From assembly GCA_040881985.1 (NCBI GenBank), contig JBBECE010000013.1, forward strand, positions 62,001 through 126,000: 64,000 bases of DNA, written 5' to 3'. Source of the DNA: JBBECE01 sp040881985. GTDB lineage: Bacteria; Pseudomonadota; Alphaproteobacteria; Rhizobiales; Devosiaceae. Positions 8,195-16,583 of this stretch are shown here, piece after piece. How positions within the stretch are numbered: the first letter of the stretch is position 1; every line of letters starts with the position of its first letter. Both the position numbers and the translations under genes were made by a program. The notes under the pieces are model-generated. The model was not told the origin of the DNA, ran no database searches, and saw nothing but the letters and a program-made list of their open reading frames with translations.

Positions 8195-8872
8195 ATGCCC
8201 GAGCTGCTCCAATACACCCTGCAACCCGCCGCCCGGCTGATCCGGCTGATGCTCGGCGAGTATGGCGTCGTCCACACGCTTCGCGAGGTCCGGCCCTGGC
8301 GCCGCGAGAAGGAATTGCTGGCCATCGACCCCTCGGCCGAAGGGCCCATCATGCTGGTCGAGGATCTGCCGCCGATCGTCGGAGTCAGTGCGGTCATGCT
8401 GCACATCGAGGAGCGCTTCGCCCACACCGCCGCCGACACGATGCTCTTTCCTTCCGGCGCCGCCAACCGCGCCGAAACCCGCCGGCTCCTTGATTGGGTG
8501 CTTCATAAGCTCAACGACGAAGTCACCCGCTATGTGATCGAGGAAAAGGTTGTCAAACGCGACATCAGCGCCGCGCCCGAGCCCTCGGTGCTGCGTGCCG
8601 CCAAGGCCAATCTCGGCGAGCACCTCGCTTATCTCAGCTTTCTCTTCGCAACCCGCCGCTGGCTCGCCGGCGAGTCGATGACCATCGCCGACTTCGCGCT
8701 CGCGGCGCATCTCTCGAGCCTCGACTATCTCGGCGACGTGCCGTGGGACGAGGCGGGCGAAGTCAAACTCTGGTACCAGCGCATCAAGTCGCGCCCGGCG
8801 TTTCGGACACTCCTGGCGGACCGGGTCGTGCCCATTCCGGCCGCCGCCCACTACGCGGATCTCGACTTTTGA
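8195..8872 (+). CDS. Glutathione S-transferase family protein
   Basis: 225 residues with a thioredoxin-like N-terminal half (LLQYTLQPAARLIRLMLGEYG) and an alpha-helical C-terminal half carrying the GST signature MTIADFALAAHLSSLDYLGD near residue 170. It belongs to the GSTs that sit next to queG in many Rhizobiales genomes; substrate unknown. The start ATG lies 129 bases from the divergent uppP GTG. Its TGA overlaps a TTG that could start queG. A soluble cytoplasmic protein; whether glutathione is actually used cannot be read from sequence. Confidence 0.85.
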   Translation: MPELLQYTLQPAARLIRLMLGEYGVVHTLREVRPWRREKELLAIDPSAEGPIMLVEDLPPIVGVSAVMLHIEERFAHTAADTMLFPSGAANRAETRRLLDWVLHKLNDEVTRYVIEEKVVKRDISAAPEPSVLRAAKANLGEHLAYLSFLFATRRWLAGESMTIADFALAAHLSSLDYLGDVPWDEAGEVKLWYQRIKSRPAFRTLLADRVVPIPAAAHYADLDF

Positions 8873-8895
8873 GCGAGACGCTCGCCGGCCGGCGC

Positions 8896-10032
8896 ATGAT
8901 CGACGAGCTCAAGACCCGCGCCAACGCACTCGGTTTTTCGGCCTTCGGGATAACCCGCGCCGACGCCCGCCCCGATCTGCCGGAGAAGCTGCAAACCGCG
9001 CTTGCCTCGGGCTGGCTAGACGGCATGGACTGGATGGCGTCGGCCCCGCATCGCCGCGCCACCCCGCAGCGCCTCTGGAAGGACGCCAAGTCCGTCATCA
9101 TGCTCGGCATCGATTACACCCCCGATCGCGACCCGCTGGAGAAACTCGGCGACGGCAAGGTCGGCGTCATCTCCGTCTACGCCCGCAACCGCGACTATCA
9201 CGACCTCATCAAGGGCCGCCTCAAGGAAATCGCCGGGCTGCTGGCGCGGCGCACGGGGGCCGAAGTGAAGGTCTTCGTCGATACCGCCCCGGTCATGGAA
9301 AAGCCTCTCGCCGAGGCCGCTGGTCTCGGCTGGCAGGGCAAGAACACCGTACTGATTTCGCGTCAATCGGGCGCCTGGTTGTTTCTCGGCGCGATCTTCA
9401 CCGATCTCGACCTGCCAGCGGACGCGCCCCATGAAGAGATGTGCGGCAGCTGCACCCGTTGCCTCGACATTTGCCCGACCCACGCCTTTCCCGCGCCGTT
9501 CCGTCTCGATGCCAGCCGCTGCATCGCTTACCTGACCAACGAGCATCAGGGTCCGATCCCGCTCGAATTCCGCGAGGCGATCGGCAATCGGATTTATGGC
9601 TGCGACGATTGCCTCGCCGTCTGTCCCTGGAACAAGTTTGCCCGCGCCACCAGCGAGGCGAAGCTCAGGGCGCGGGAGGACCTCAACGCCCCGCTGCTTG
9701 CCGAATTGGCCGAACTCGATGATGCCGCCTTTCGCAAGTTTTTCGCCGGCTCGCCGGTCAAGCGGATCGGCCGCGACCGGTTCCTACGCAACGTCATGAT
9801 TGCCCTCGGCAACGCCCGCGACCGCGCCGCCCGCGCCGCCATCGCGCCGCGTCTGAGCGACGCAAGCCCGCTCGTCCGCGGCGCTGCCGTCTGGGCGATC
9901 TCCCGGCATCTGGGGCGCGCCGACCTCGCCGTGCTCTGGCGGCGTCACGGCGGCCTCGAATCCGATGCTTCGGTTCTCGGGGAATGGCGCACCGCTCTCG
10001 GGACAGGCGCCGGCGCTGCGGCTTTGGAGTAG
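8896..10032 (+). CDS. queG: Epoxyqueuosine reductase
   Basis: 378 residues from the ATG at 8896, the usual family length; a TTG at 8869 overlapping the GST stop is an alternative start. QueG uses cobalamin and two [4Fe-4S] clusters to reduce epoxyqueuosine to queuosine at the wobble position of GUN tRNAs. The cluster motifs are complete: CGSCTRCLDICP starting at residue 183 and CDDCLAVCPW starting at residue 236. The N-terminal half shows GFSAFGITRAD and AGLGWQGKNTVLIS, and HEAT-like helices end the protein. It is in an apparent operon with the upstream GST and the downstream SDR, four bases apart from the latter. Confidence 0.95.
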   Translation: MIDELKTRANALGFSAFGITRADARPDLPEKLQTALASGWLDGMDWMASAPHRRATPQRLWKDAKSVIMLGIDYTPDRDPLEKLGDGKVGVISVYARNRDYHDLIKGRLKEIAGLLARRTGAEVKVFVDTAPVMEKPLAEAAGLGWQGKNTVLISRQSGAWLFLGAIFTDLDLPADAPHEEMCGSCTRCLDICPTHAFPAPFRLDASRCIAYLTNEHQGPIPLEFREAIGNRIYGCDDCLAVCPWNKFARATSEAKLRAREDLNAPLLAELAELDDAAFRKFFAGSPVKRIGRDRFLRNVMIALGNARDRAARAAIAPRLSDASPLVRGAAVWAISRHLGRADLAVLWRRHGGLESDASVLGEWRTALGTGAGAAALE

Positions 10033-10035
10033 CTG

Positions 10036-10908
10036 TTGGACGTCTTCTTCTTCGGGCTCGGCTATTCCTCGCTCGCAACCGCACGCTGGATTCACCGGCT
10101 CGTCGATCCCGACGTGCCGATCTCCGGCACGGTCAGGACCGAGGCCAAGGCCGCCCGCCTCAGGCAGGAGGGAATCCGGGCGCATGTCTTCGACGGCAAG
10201 CGCTCGAGCCTGACCGCCGGTCCGGAAATCCGCAGCGCCACCCATGTCATTCATTCGATCCCGCCGCCCGGTCCCGCCGATCCGGTTCTCGCCCATCACC
10301 GCGCCGACCTCGATGCCGCCAAGAACCTCGAATGGCTAGGATACTTTTCGACCGTCGGGGTCTATGGCGACGCTGGCGGCAAATGGATCGACGAAAGCGC
10401 CCCGATCCATCCGATCAACGCCCGGTCGCTCCACCGGATCGATGCCGAAAATCTCTGGCGCCACTACGCGAATTCGCGCGGCTTGCCGCTGACGATCCTG
10501 CGCCTTGCCGGCATTTACGGGCCGGGCCGCTCCGCCTTCGACAAGTTGCGCGAAGGCACGGCCCGGCGCATCGTCAAGCCGGGCCAGGTCTTCAACCGCA
10601 TCCATGTCGAGGATATCGGACGTGCGACCGCGCTCGCCGCCCACCGCCGGCTCGACGGCATCTTCAACCTCGCCGACGACGAGCCGGCCCCGCCGCAGGA
10701 CCTGGTCGAGCATGCGGCAAAACTGATTGGCGTCGCGATCCCCAATGCGATTGATTTTTCCGCCGCGGAGCTGACGCCGATGGCCAATTCCTTTTACTCG
10801 GACAACAAACGCTGCGCCAACGCCGCGATCAAGGCCGCGCTCGGGATCGATCTGCTGTATCCGAACTATCGCGAAGGTCTCGCCGCGATCCTCGAAGCCG
10901 ACGCGTGA
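10036..10908 (+). CDS. NAD(P)-dependent epimerase/dehydratase-like protein (YeeZ type)
   Basis: 290 residues from a TTG three bases after the queG stop. The N-terminus FFFGLGYSSLATARWI is the short nucleotide-binding loop of YeeZ-like extended SDRs; YFSTVGVYGDAGGKWIDES near residue 105 and the block LRLAGIYGPGRSAFDKL near 155 follow family order. The usual catalytic YxxxK is not obvious: the equivalent region reads SLHRIDAENLW, so enzymatic activity is uncertain. Its position after queG is shared by many alphaproteobacteria, but the function of this family has not been settled to my knowledge. Confidence 0.8.
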   Translation: MDVFFFGLGYSSLATARWIHRLVDPDVPISGTVRTEAKAARLRQEGIRAHVFDGKRSSLTAGPEIRSATHVIHSIPPPGPADPVLAHHRADLDAAKNLEWLGYFSTVGVYGDAGGKWIDESAPIHPINARSLHRIDAENLWRHYANSRGLPLTILRLAGIYGPGRSAFDKLREGTARRIVKPGQVFNRIHVEDIGRATALAAHRRLDGIFNLADDEPAPPQDLVEHAAKLIGVAIPNAIDFSAAELTPMANSFYSDNKRCANAAIKAALGIDLLYPNYREGLAAILEADA

Positions 10909-10911
10909 GAT

Positions 10912-11700
10912 TCAAATCCGCGGCCCGGCATCCTCGACCATTCGTCCGACCGTTTCGGTCAGAAGCTTCAAGTCTGCCTCGCGGTTCAGCCGGTGATCCC
11001 CGTCCGGCACCAGCGTCAGCGTCGCCTCGTCGCTCGGCAGATGCGTCATCAGCCGGATCGCCTGCGCCGGCGGCACGTTTTCGTCCATCGCCCCCTGCAG
11101 GATCGCGACCGGGCAGCCCGTGACGATCGGTGTGCCGAACAGAAAATGCTTCGCCCCGTCCTCGATCAGCGCGCGGGTCAGCACATTGGGCTCATCCGAA
11201 TTGTCCGAAGGTTGCTCGATCCGCCCGTCGCGTTCGAGCCTGGCGCTTTCCGTCTTGGTGAAATTCGCCCGCATCAGCTCCTCGGTCATATCGATCGCCG
11301 GGGCGATCAGCACCAGCCCCGCGATCCGCGTCACCCCGCGTTCCCGCAGCGCCCGGTTCATCAACAGCGCAATCCATCCGCCCATCGACGAGCCGACGAC
11401 GATCTGCGGCCCCGCCGTCAATTGCTCGAACACCCCGGTTGCCTCCTCCAGCCAGCGCGAGATCGTCCCCTCGGCGAAATCGCCGCCTGACTCGCCATGC
11501 CCCGAATAGTCGAACCGCGTTGCTTCGAATCGCTTCGCCGCCGCGAATCGGTCGAGCGCCTCGGCCTTGATCCCCGCCATGTCGGAGCGGAACCCGCCGA
11601 GCCAGAAGAGGCCCGGCGAGCTGCCCGCGCGGTGCCGCGCTGCGATCCGTCGCCCCACGACATCGATGAACCTGGTCTTTGCCTGTGGCGTTTCGATCAC
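10912..11700 (-). CDS. Alpha/beta hydrolase
   Basis: 262 residues from a GTG at 11700 that has GGAGA eight bases upstream; the frame also remains open to an ATG-less extension up to 11772. The fold is shown by GLFWLGGFRSDMAG (oxyanion region), RFDYSGHGESGG, the nucleophile elbow VVGSSMGGWIALL near residue 97 with Ser as nucleophile, and the catalytic His in VPDGDHRLNR near residue 235; the acid is probably the Asp in QGAMDENVPP. The sequence resembles human ABHD10-like and bacterial carboxylesterases. Substrate unknown. It faces the SDR gene tail to tail with a three-base gap and diverges from infC. Confidence 0.85.
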   Translation of the reverse strand: MIETPQAKTRFIDVVGRRIAARHRAGSSPGLFWLGGFRSDMAGIKAEALDRFAAAKRFEATRFDYSGHGESGGDFAEGTISRWLEEATGVFEQLTAGPQIVVGSSMGGWIALLMNRALRERGVTRIAGLVLIAPAIDMTEELMRANFTKTESARLERDGRIEQPSDNSDEPNVLTRALIEDGAKHFLFGTPIVTGCPVAILQGAMDENVPPAQAIRLMTHLPSDEATLTLVPDGDHRLNREADLKLLTETVGRMVEDAGPRI

Positions 11701-11830
11701 GTTCGGCTCTCCAAATGGCCGGGCCGGCACCCACCCCCCTCCGCCACCGCAAGGGGCGTGTTGACTTTGCACCGGTTTGCCCGGATTTTAGCCCGCGTTT
11801 CACCCATCGCGCCAACAGCAAAAAGGAACC

Positions 11831-12382
11831 ATGCCCATTCGTCGCCCCATGAGACAGCAGCAGCCCACCAAAGACGGGCCGCGCGCCAATGAAGACATCA
11901 CCGTCCCCGAAATCCAGTTGATCGACGCCCAGGGCCAAAACCACGGCGTCACCCAGACCGCCGAAGCGCTGAGGATTGCCGCCGAAGCCGGGCTCGATCT
12001 CGTCGAAATCTCCCCCAACGCCACCCCGCCCGTCGCCAAGATTCTCGATCTCGGCAAATTCAAGTATCAGGCGCAGAAGAAGGCCAACGAGGCCCGCAAG
12101 AAGCAGAAAATCATCGAGGTCAAGGAGATCAAGCTCCGGCCGAACATCGACGATCACGACTACGACGTGAAGATGCGCTCGGTTTCGAAGTTCCTCGAGG
12201 AAGGCGACAAGGTGAAGGTCACGATGCGTTTCCGCGGCCGTGAAATGGCCCACCAGGAACTCGGCCTGCAACTCCTGTTCAAGGTCCGCGACCAGATGGG
12301 CGTCTTGTCCAAGGTCGAATCCGAGCCGCGTTCCGAGGGCCGGCAGATGGTCATGGTCCTCACCCCGGTCGCGACCAAATAG
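11831..12382 (+). CDS. infC: Translation initiation factor IF-3
   Basis: 183 residues, full length. IF-3 binds the 30S subunit, checks the initiator tRNA-start codon pair and prevents premature 50S joining. The N-terminal domain (PRANEDITVPEIQLID to DLVEISPNATPPVAKI) is joined by the lysine-rich linker around YQAQKKANEARKKQK to the C-terminal domain KEIKLRPNIDDHDYDVKM and MRFRGREMAHQELG. The ATG at 11831 has AAAAGGAACC directly upstream. Unlike E. coli it does not use AUU, so the classic autoregulation through a rare start codon is not evident. A MATE gene separates it from rpmI and rplT. Confidence 0.97.
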   Translation: MPIRRPMRQQQPTKDGPRANEDITVPEIQLIDAQGQNHGVTQTAEALRIAAEAGLDLVEISPNATPPVAKILDLGKFKYQAQKKANEARKKQKIIEVKEIKLRPNIDDHDYDVKMRSVSKFLEEGDKVKVTMRFRGREMAHQELGLQLLFKVRDQMGVLSKVESEPRSEGRQMVMVLTPVATK

Positions 12383-12534
12383 CTGGTCGCGCCGATGGCC
12401 GGTGCGCCTGCCGCCGGCCTTGCCTTTCTGCCCCTCGATAGGCATGGATTCGCCCGCCCGACTGGGCTAAAAACCCCCCGCGAGTGGGATCGGTCCGGCC
12501 GCTCCGGACCCTTTTGCCCACCTTGGGATTGAAC

Positions 12535-13965
12535 ATGGCGCTTCGGGACGGTGCCGACCCGCAATTGCGGGCCGGTCGCACTGCCGTTGATTCGGGCTGG
12601 GCCGAAGAGGCCCGGACGACGTTTGCGCTCGCCTGGCCGCTGATCATCACCCAGGTCGCCCAGATTGCCTTCTTCACCACCGACGTCATCGTCATGGGCT
12701 GGCTCGGGCCGGACTATCTGGCCGCCGGTACGCTCGCCACCGCCCTCATTCATCCGCTCGTCGTCGGCGGCTTCGGCGTCGTGTTCGCCACCTCCCCGAT
12801 GGTCGCCCAGGCGATCGGCGCCCGCGATTTCCGCTCCATCCGCCGCACCGTCCGGCAGGGCTTCTGGATCGCTCTGCTCCTTTCGGTCGTCATCATTCCC
12901 TTGCTCTATCAGGCGCCGACCATTTTCACCTGGCTCGGCCAACGGCCCGAGACGATCGACCGCGCCTCGCTGTTCATCGCATTCGCGGCCTGGAGCACAC
13001 CTTCGGTGCTGCTGTTTATGGTCTTGCGCTCGCTGATCTCGGCCAAGGGTAATACCGGGGTCATTCTTGCCATCACCCTTGTCGGGGTCGCCTGCAACGC
13101 GCTGTTCAACTACGCGCTGGTCTTCGGCAATTTCGGCCTGCCGCGCCTCGAACTCATTGGCTCCGGCATCGCCACGAGCCTCACCAACTTCCTGATGTTC
13201 CTCGCCGCTCTGGCCTATGCGGTCTTCCATCGCCGCTACCGCCGCCACCATATTCTGGTTCGTTTCTGGAAGCCCGATTGGCCGCGCTTCTTCGAATTCT
13301 TCCGCATCGGCATGCCGATCGGGCTCACCTTGATGTCCGAGGTCGGACTGTTCGGCGTCGCCGTCATCATGATGGGCTGGCTGGGGTCCAATGAGGTCGC
13401 CGCCCATGCGGTGGCGCTGCAATGCGCCGCCATCGCCTTCATGGTGCCGCTCGGCCTGTCGCAGGCAACGACGATCCGGGTCGGCCTCGCCATGGGCGCT
13501 CGCCATCCGGCGGGGGTGACCGTGGCCGGCTGGACCTCGCTGGCGCTGACGCTCGCCTTCATGGCGCTGACTTGCGCCAGCTTTCTGCTGTTCCCGGACT
13601 GGTTTGCCTCGATCTTCCTCGATCCGGCCAAGCCGGGGAACGCCACGAGCCTTTCGCTCGCCACCTCGTATCTGACGATCGCCGCGCTCTTCCAGTTCGT
13701 CGACGGCACCCAGGTCTCGATGGCCTCGGCGCTGCGGGGCCTGAGCGATACCCGCGTCCCGATGATCGTCGCGCTCGTCGGCTATTGGCTCGTCGGGCTC
13801 TCAATCGCTTATCTGTGCGGGTTCGTGCTCGGCTGGCGGGGGGTCGGCATCTGGATCGGGCTGGCCGCCGGTCTTGCCTTTGTCGCGGTGGTGCTGACCA
13901 TCCGCTGGGCCAGCCGCGAGCGCCTCGGACTCGTCGCCCGGCCAGACGAGGCGGCGATGGCCTGA
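12535..13965 (+). CDS. MATE family multidrug/toxin efflux transporter
   Basis: 476 residues from ATG 12535, with about twelve hydrophobic segments in two homologous halves, as in NorM/DinF-type cation antiporters. The first half begins FALAWPLIITQVAQIAFFTTDVIVMGWLG and the second half FFRIGMPIGLTLMSEVGLFGVAVIMMGWLG near residue 255, repeating the same MGWLG pattern. Likely exports organic cations or metabolites in exchange for Na+ or H+. The gene lies between infC and rpmI, 120-150 bases from each, and runs in the same direction; nothing ties it functionally to translation. A frame extending upstream to 12484 lacks family sequence. Confidence 0.9.
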   Translation: MALRDGADPQLRAGRTAVDSGWAEEARTTFALAWPLIITQVAQIAFFTTDVIVMGWLGPDYLAAGTLATALIHPLVVGGFGVVFATSPMVAQAIGARDFRSIRRTVRQGFWIALLLSVVIIPLLYQAPTIFTWLGQRPETIDRASLFIAFAAWSTPSVLLFMVLRSLISAKGNTGVILAITLVGVACNALFNYALVFGNFGLPRLELIGSGIATSLTNFLMFLAALAYAVFHRRYRRHHILVRFWKPDWPRFFEFFRIGMPIGLTLMSEVGLFGVAVIMMGWLGSNEVAAHAVALQCAAIAFMVPLGLSQATTIRVGLAMGARHPAGVTVAGWTSLALTLAFMALTCASFLLFPDWFASIFLDPAKPGNATSLSLATSYLTIAALFQFVDGTQVSMASALRGLSDTRVPMIVALVGYWLVGLSIAYLCGFVLGWRGVGIWIGLAAGLAFVAVVLTIRWASRERLGLVARPDEAAMA

Positions 13966-14087
13966 ACCCTTGCCTTCGAGGGCCTCGCCCCCTATAAACC
14001 GCCCCTTCCAACCGGAGCCGCCCGGCCCAAGGCATGCCGTGGCGGCTCGACAAGGCTCATAGCCCCGCGGGGCGAAAGGTAAGCAAA

Positions 14088-14288
14088 ATGCCGAAACTGA
14101 AAACCAAATCCGGCACCAAGAAGCGATTCAAGGTCACCGGCACCGGCAAGGTCATGGCCGCCGTCGCCGGCAAGCGCCATCGCCTGATCTCCCACAACGG
14201 CAAGTATATTCGCCAGAACCGCGGCACCCACGTCATGGCGAAGCCCGATCAGAAGATCGTCAAGAAATACATGCCATACGACCGGTAG
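14088..14288 (+). CDS. rpmI: 50S ribosomal protein L35
   Basis: 66 residues, the normal size of bL35. The protein starts MPKLKTKSGTKKRFKVTGTG and has the basic KRHRLISHN block typical of the family. The ATG at 14088 has a GAAAGG-type ribosome binding site; an in-frame ATG at 14034 would add eighteen unrelated residues. It precedes rplT by ten bases, the standard rpmI-rplT pair. In other bacteria L20 represses this operon by binding the mRNA leader, and the 120-base region before rpmI could carry such a site, but I did not recognise one. Confidence 0.97.
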   Translation: MPKLKTKSGTKKRFKVTGTGKVMAAVAGKRHRLISHNGKYIRQNRGTHVMAKPDQKIVKKYMPYDR

Positions 14289-14298
14289 GAGCTGAGCG

Positions 14299-14700
14299 AT
14301 GTCACGCGTCAAACGGGGTGTCACTACCCACGCCCGCCACAAGAAGACCCTGAAAGCCGCCGAGGGCTATTACGGGCGCCGCAAGTCGACCATCAGGATC
14401 GCCAAGCAGGCGGTCATCCGCGCCGGCCAGTACGCCTTTCGCGACCGCCGGGTGCGCAAGCGCAATTTCCGGGCCCTCTGGATTCAGCGCATCAACGCCG
14501 CCGCCCGCGAACACGGGCTGACCTATGGCCGATTTATCGAGGGCCTCGGCAGGGCTGAGGTCGAGGTCGATCGCAAGGTACTCGCGGATCTGGCGGTGCA
14601 CGAGCCGGCGGCCTTCGCCGCGCTGGTCGCGACCGCCAAGAGCGCGCTCGCCTACCTCGAAAAGGTCGAAGCCAGGACCCACGCCAGAGTCAAGGCCTAG
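14299..14700 (+). CDS. rplT: 50S ribosomal protein L20
   Basis: 133 residues of bL20, an early 23S rRNA-binding assembly protein. Conserved blocks are SRVKRGVTTHARHKK, YYGRRKSTIRIAKQAV, AFRDRRVRKRNFRALWIQRI and the C-terminal globular part GLTYGRFIEGL. The C-terminus is somewhat longer than in E. coli (133 versus 117 residues), as is common in alphaproteobacteria. Start ATG follows AGGAGCTGAGCG. Lies 10 bases after rpmI and 108 bases before pheS. Confidence 0.97.
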   Translation: MSRVKRGVTTHARHKKTLKAAEGYYGRRKSTIRIAKQAVIRAGQYAFRDRRVRKRNFRALWIQRINAAAREHGLTYGRFIEGLGRAEVEVDRKVLADLAVHEPAAFAALVATAKSALAYLEKVEARTHARVKA

Positions 14701-14808
14701 CCGAAAAGCCGACCTGAGGCCGCAAAACCGCCATTCGCCGCCCCGACAAGGGGGTGGCGCGGGTCGAAACGCGTTTGTACAAGCTCTCGATCGCACTCCG
14801 GATGACCG

Positions 14809-15936
14809 ATGGCCGACCCAAGGGACCTCGCCCAGCTCAGATCAAGCCTCGAAGCCGCCATTGCCGTGGCCGCCGACGAGCGCGCGCTTGAGGAGGTGCG
14901 AGTTGCGGCGCTCGGCCGGAACGGCGCCGTGACAGAGCTTTTGAAGTCGCTCGGCGTCATGAGCCTCCAGGACCGCAAGAGTGCTGGCCCCGCCTTCAAC
15001 GGGCTGAAGACTGACCTCACGACCCTCATCGAAGCCCGCGCCGCAGACCTCCGCAGCGCCGCGCTCGAGCAAAAACTCGCGACCGAACGGGTGGACGTGA
15101 CCTTGCCGCTCCGTCCGGCGCCGACGACCACCGGCCGCATCCATCCGGTCTCCCAGGTCAATGACGAGATCGCCGCGATCTTCTCCGACATGGGCTTCGC
15201 CATCGCCGAAGGGCCGGACATCGAGACCGACTGGTACAATTTCACCGCGCTGAATTTCCCCGAGGGCCATCCGGCCCGCGAGATGCACGACACCTTCTTC
15301 CTAGAGCCGGACGAGACTGGTGAACGGAAGTTGCTTCGCACCCACACCTCGCCGGTCCAGATCCGCGCCATGCAGCGCACCAACGGCGGAGTGCCGGCGT
15401 GGGTCGCCAACGGCATCACCCCGCCGATCCGCATCGTCATTCCCGGCCGGACTTATCGCCATGACTCGGACCAGACCCATACCCCGATGTTCCATCAGGT
15501 CGAGGGTCTCGTCATCGACCAGTCCTCGCATATCGGCCAGCTGCGCTGGGTGCTCGAAGAGTTCCTGAAAGCCTTTTTCGAGGTCGAGGGCGTCAAGCTT
15601 CGTTTCCGCCCGTCTTTCTTTCCGTTCACCGAGCCCTCGCTCGAGGTCGACGTGCAGTGCGACCGCTCCGGCGCCGACCTAAAAATCGGGCAGGGGAGCG
15701 AGTGGATGGAAATCCTTGGCTGCGGCATGGTGCATCCCAATGTGCTGCGGAATTGCGGGCTCGACCCCGACATCTATCAAGGCTTCGCCTGGGGCATGGG
15801 GATCGACCGGCTGGCGATGCTGAAATACGGCATGCCGGACCTGCGCGCCTTCTTCGACGCCGACCAGCGCTGGCTCGACCATTACGGCTTCCGCCCGCTC
15901 GATCTGCCGACGCTGTTCGGGGGGCTGTCGTCGTGA
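14809..15936 (+). CDS. pheS: Phenylalanyl-tRNA synthetase alpha subunit
   Basis: 375 residues of the catalytic alpha subunit, which forms an alpha2-beta2 enzyme with PheT and charges tRNA-Phe. An N-terminal coiled-coil (residues 1-95) is followed by the class II catalytic core: motif 1 region HPVSQVNDEIAAIFSDMGF, motif 2 near FIPG-like VIPGRTYRHDSDQTHTPMFHQVEG, and motif 3 GFAWGMGIDRLAMLKYG near residue 335. A weak GATG-type start region precedes the ATG. The TGA overlaps a GTG that begins an unrelated reading frame, so unusually pheT does not follow directly. Confidence 0.96.
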   Translation: MADPRDLAQLRSSLEAAIAVAADERALEEVRVAALGRNGAVTELLKSLGVMSLQDRKSAGPAFNGLKTDLTTLIEARAADLRSAALEQKLATERVDVTLPLRPAPTTTGRIHPVSQVNDEIAAIFSDMGFAIAEGPDIETDWYNFTALNFPEGHPAREMHDTFFLEPDETGERKLLRTHTSPVQIRAMQRTNGGVPAWVANGITPPIRIVIPGRTYRHDSDQTHTPMFHQVEGLVIDQSSHIGQLRWVLEEFLKAFFEVEGVKLRFRPSFFPFTEPSLEVDVQCDRSGADLKIGQGSEWMEILGCGMVHPNVLRNCGLDPDIYQGFAWGMGIDRLAMLKYGMPDLRAFFDADQRWLDHYGFRPLDLPTLFGGLSS

Positions 15937-16583
15937 GCGAATCCGCACTGAGCCTTGTAATCGCCTGCGTCGCCCTTGGCCTGTCCGCTTATACATTTTG
16001 GTGGACCGCGTTGCGTCGTGGGGATGTGAAAATGACTCAACCAACAATGATCGGCCTCGGCTTTAGAACCGAAAAAGGCAAGAACCAAGTATTCGTGCGG
16101 TCGATGCTGTTCGCAACAGGCAAACGCGGTGGGGTAGTCGAAAATATGTATACCCGCGTACGACATGGAGAGCGTGCGCAGAATTTCTCGATTTGGGTCC
16201 ACGGCAACGCACCAAACATGACGAGAGGCGCCGGTCTTCATGTTGGCGAAGCGGGCGTCACCGCCAATTTTCACTTTCTGCTGCGGCCGGACGAGCAAGA
16301 ATTTGAGGTAACCGCTGGAACTTACAGCGTCGAGCTATTTGCTCGTGTTTTGGGCCATAAGGGTGAGGTCAAGATTTCGGTGAGCGAGGTCGATGTGACT
16401 CCGTCGATGCTCGGCATGCGAGGCGGGAGCTTCGGCATCCAATTCGATTGGGCTCCGGACAGTGGCCGATATGTCGGTCATCCATCAGCGCAGGGGCCAC
16501 GAATTAGCCCAGAGGAGCTTGAGCGGTTGGTGACGCAAGGCATCACTCGTCCGGGGGTGCGTACCGATGAAATTCACCCTTAA
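15933..16583 (+). CDS. Unknown single-pass membrane protein between pheS and pheT
   Basis: 216 residues from a GTG that overlaps the pheS stop (GTGA); the end overlaps pheT by 17 bases. I do not recognise a family. Residues 5-27 (ALSLVIACVALGLSAYTFWW and on) form one membrane segment, probably with the rest outside or facing the cytoplasm. The remainder has alternating hydrophobic/polar residues suggestive of a beta-sandwich, with MLFATGKRGGVVENMYTRV and VTANFHFLLRPDEQEFEV. The region is much less GC-rich than pheS and pheT: 16081-16200 counts to about 52 percent by hand, against 70 percent in 17041-17100. Such N-terminal-helix plus beta-domain proteins are often accessory genes. It is probably a recent insertion that kept the operon reading. 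Confidence 0.75.
   Translation: MSESALSLVIACVALGLSAYTFWWTALRRGDVKMTQPTMIGLGFRTEKGKNQVFVRSMLFATGKRGGVVENMYTRVRHGERAQNFSIWVHGNAPNMTRGAGLHVGEAGVTANFHFLLRPDEQEFEVTAGTYSVELFARVLGHKGEVKISVSEVDVTPSMLGMRGGSFGIQFDWAPDSGRYVGHPSAQGPRISPEELERLVTQGITRPGVRTDEIHP

Noticed and set aside
8066..8851. N-terminal extension of uppP on the minus strand
   Set aside because: UppP family sequence begins at the GTG at 8065 with a ribosome binding site; the upstream part is antisense to the GST gene.
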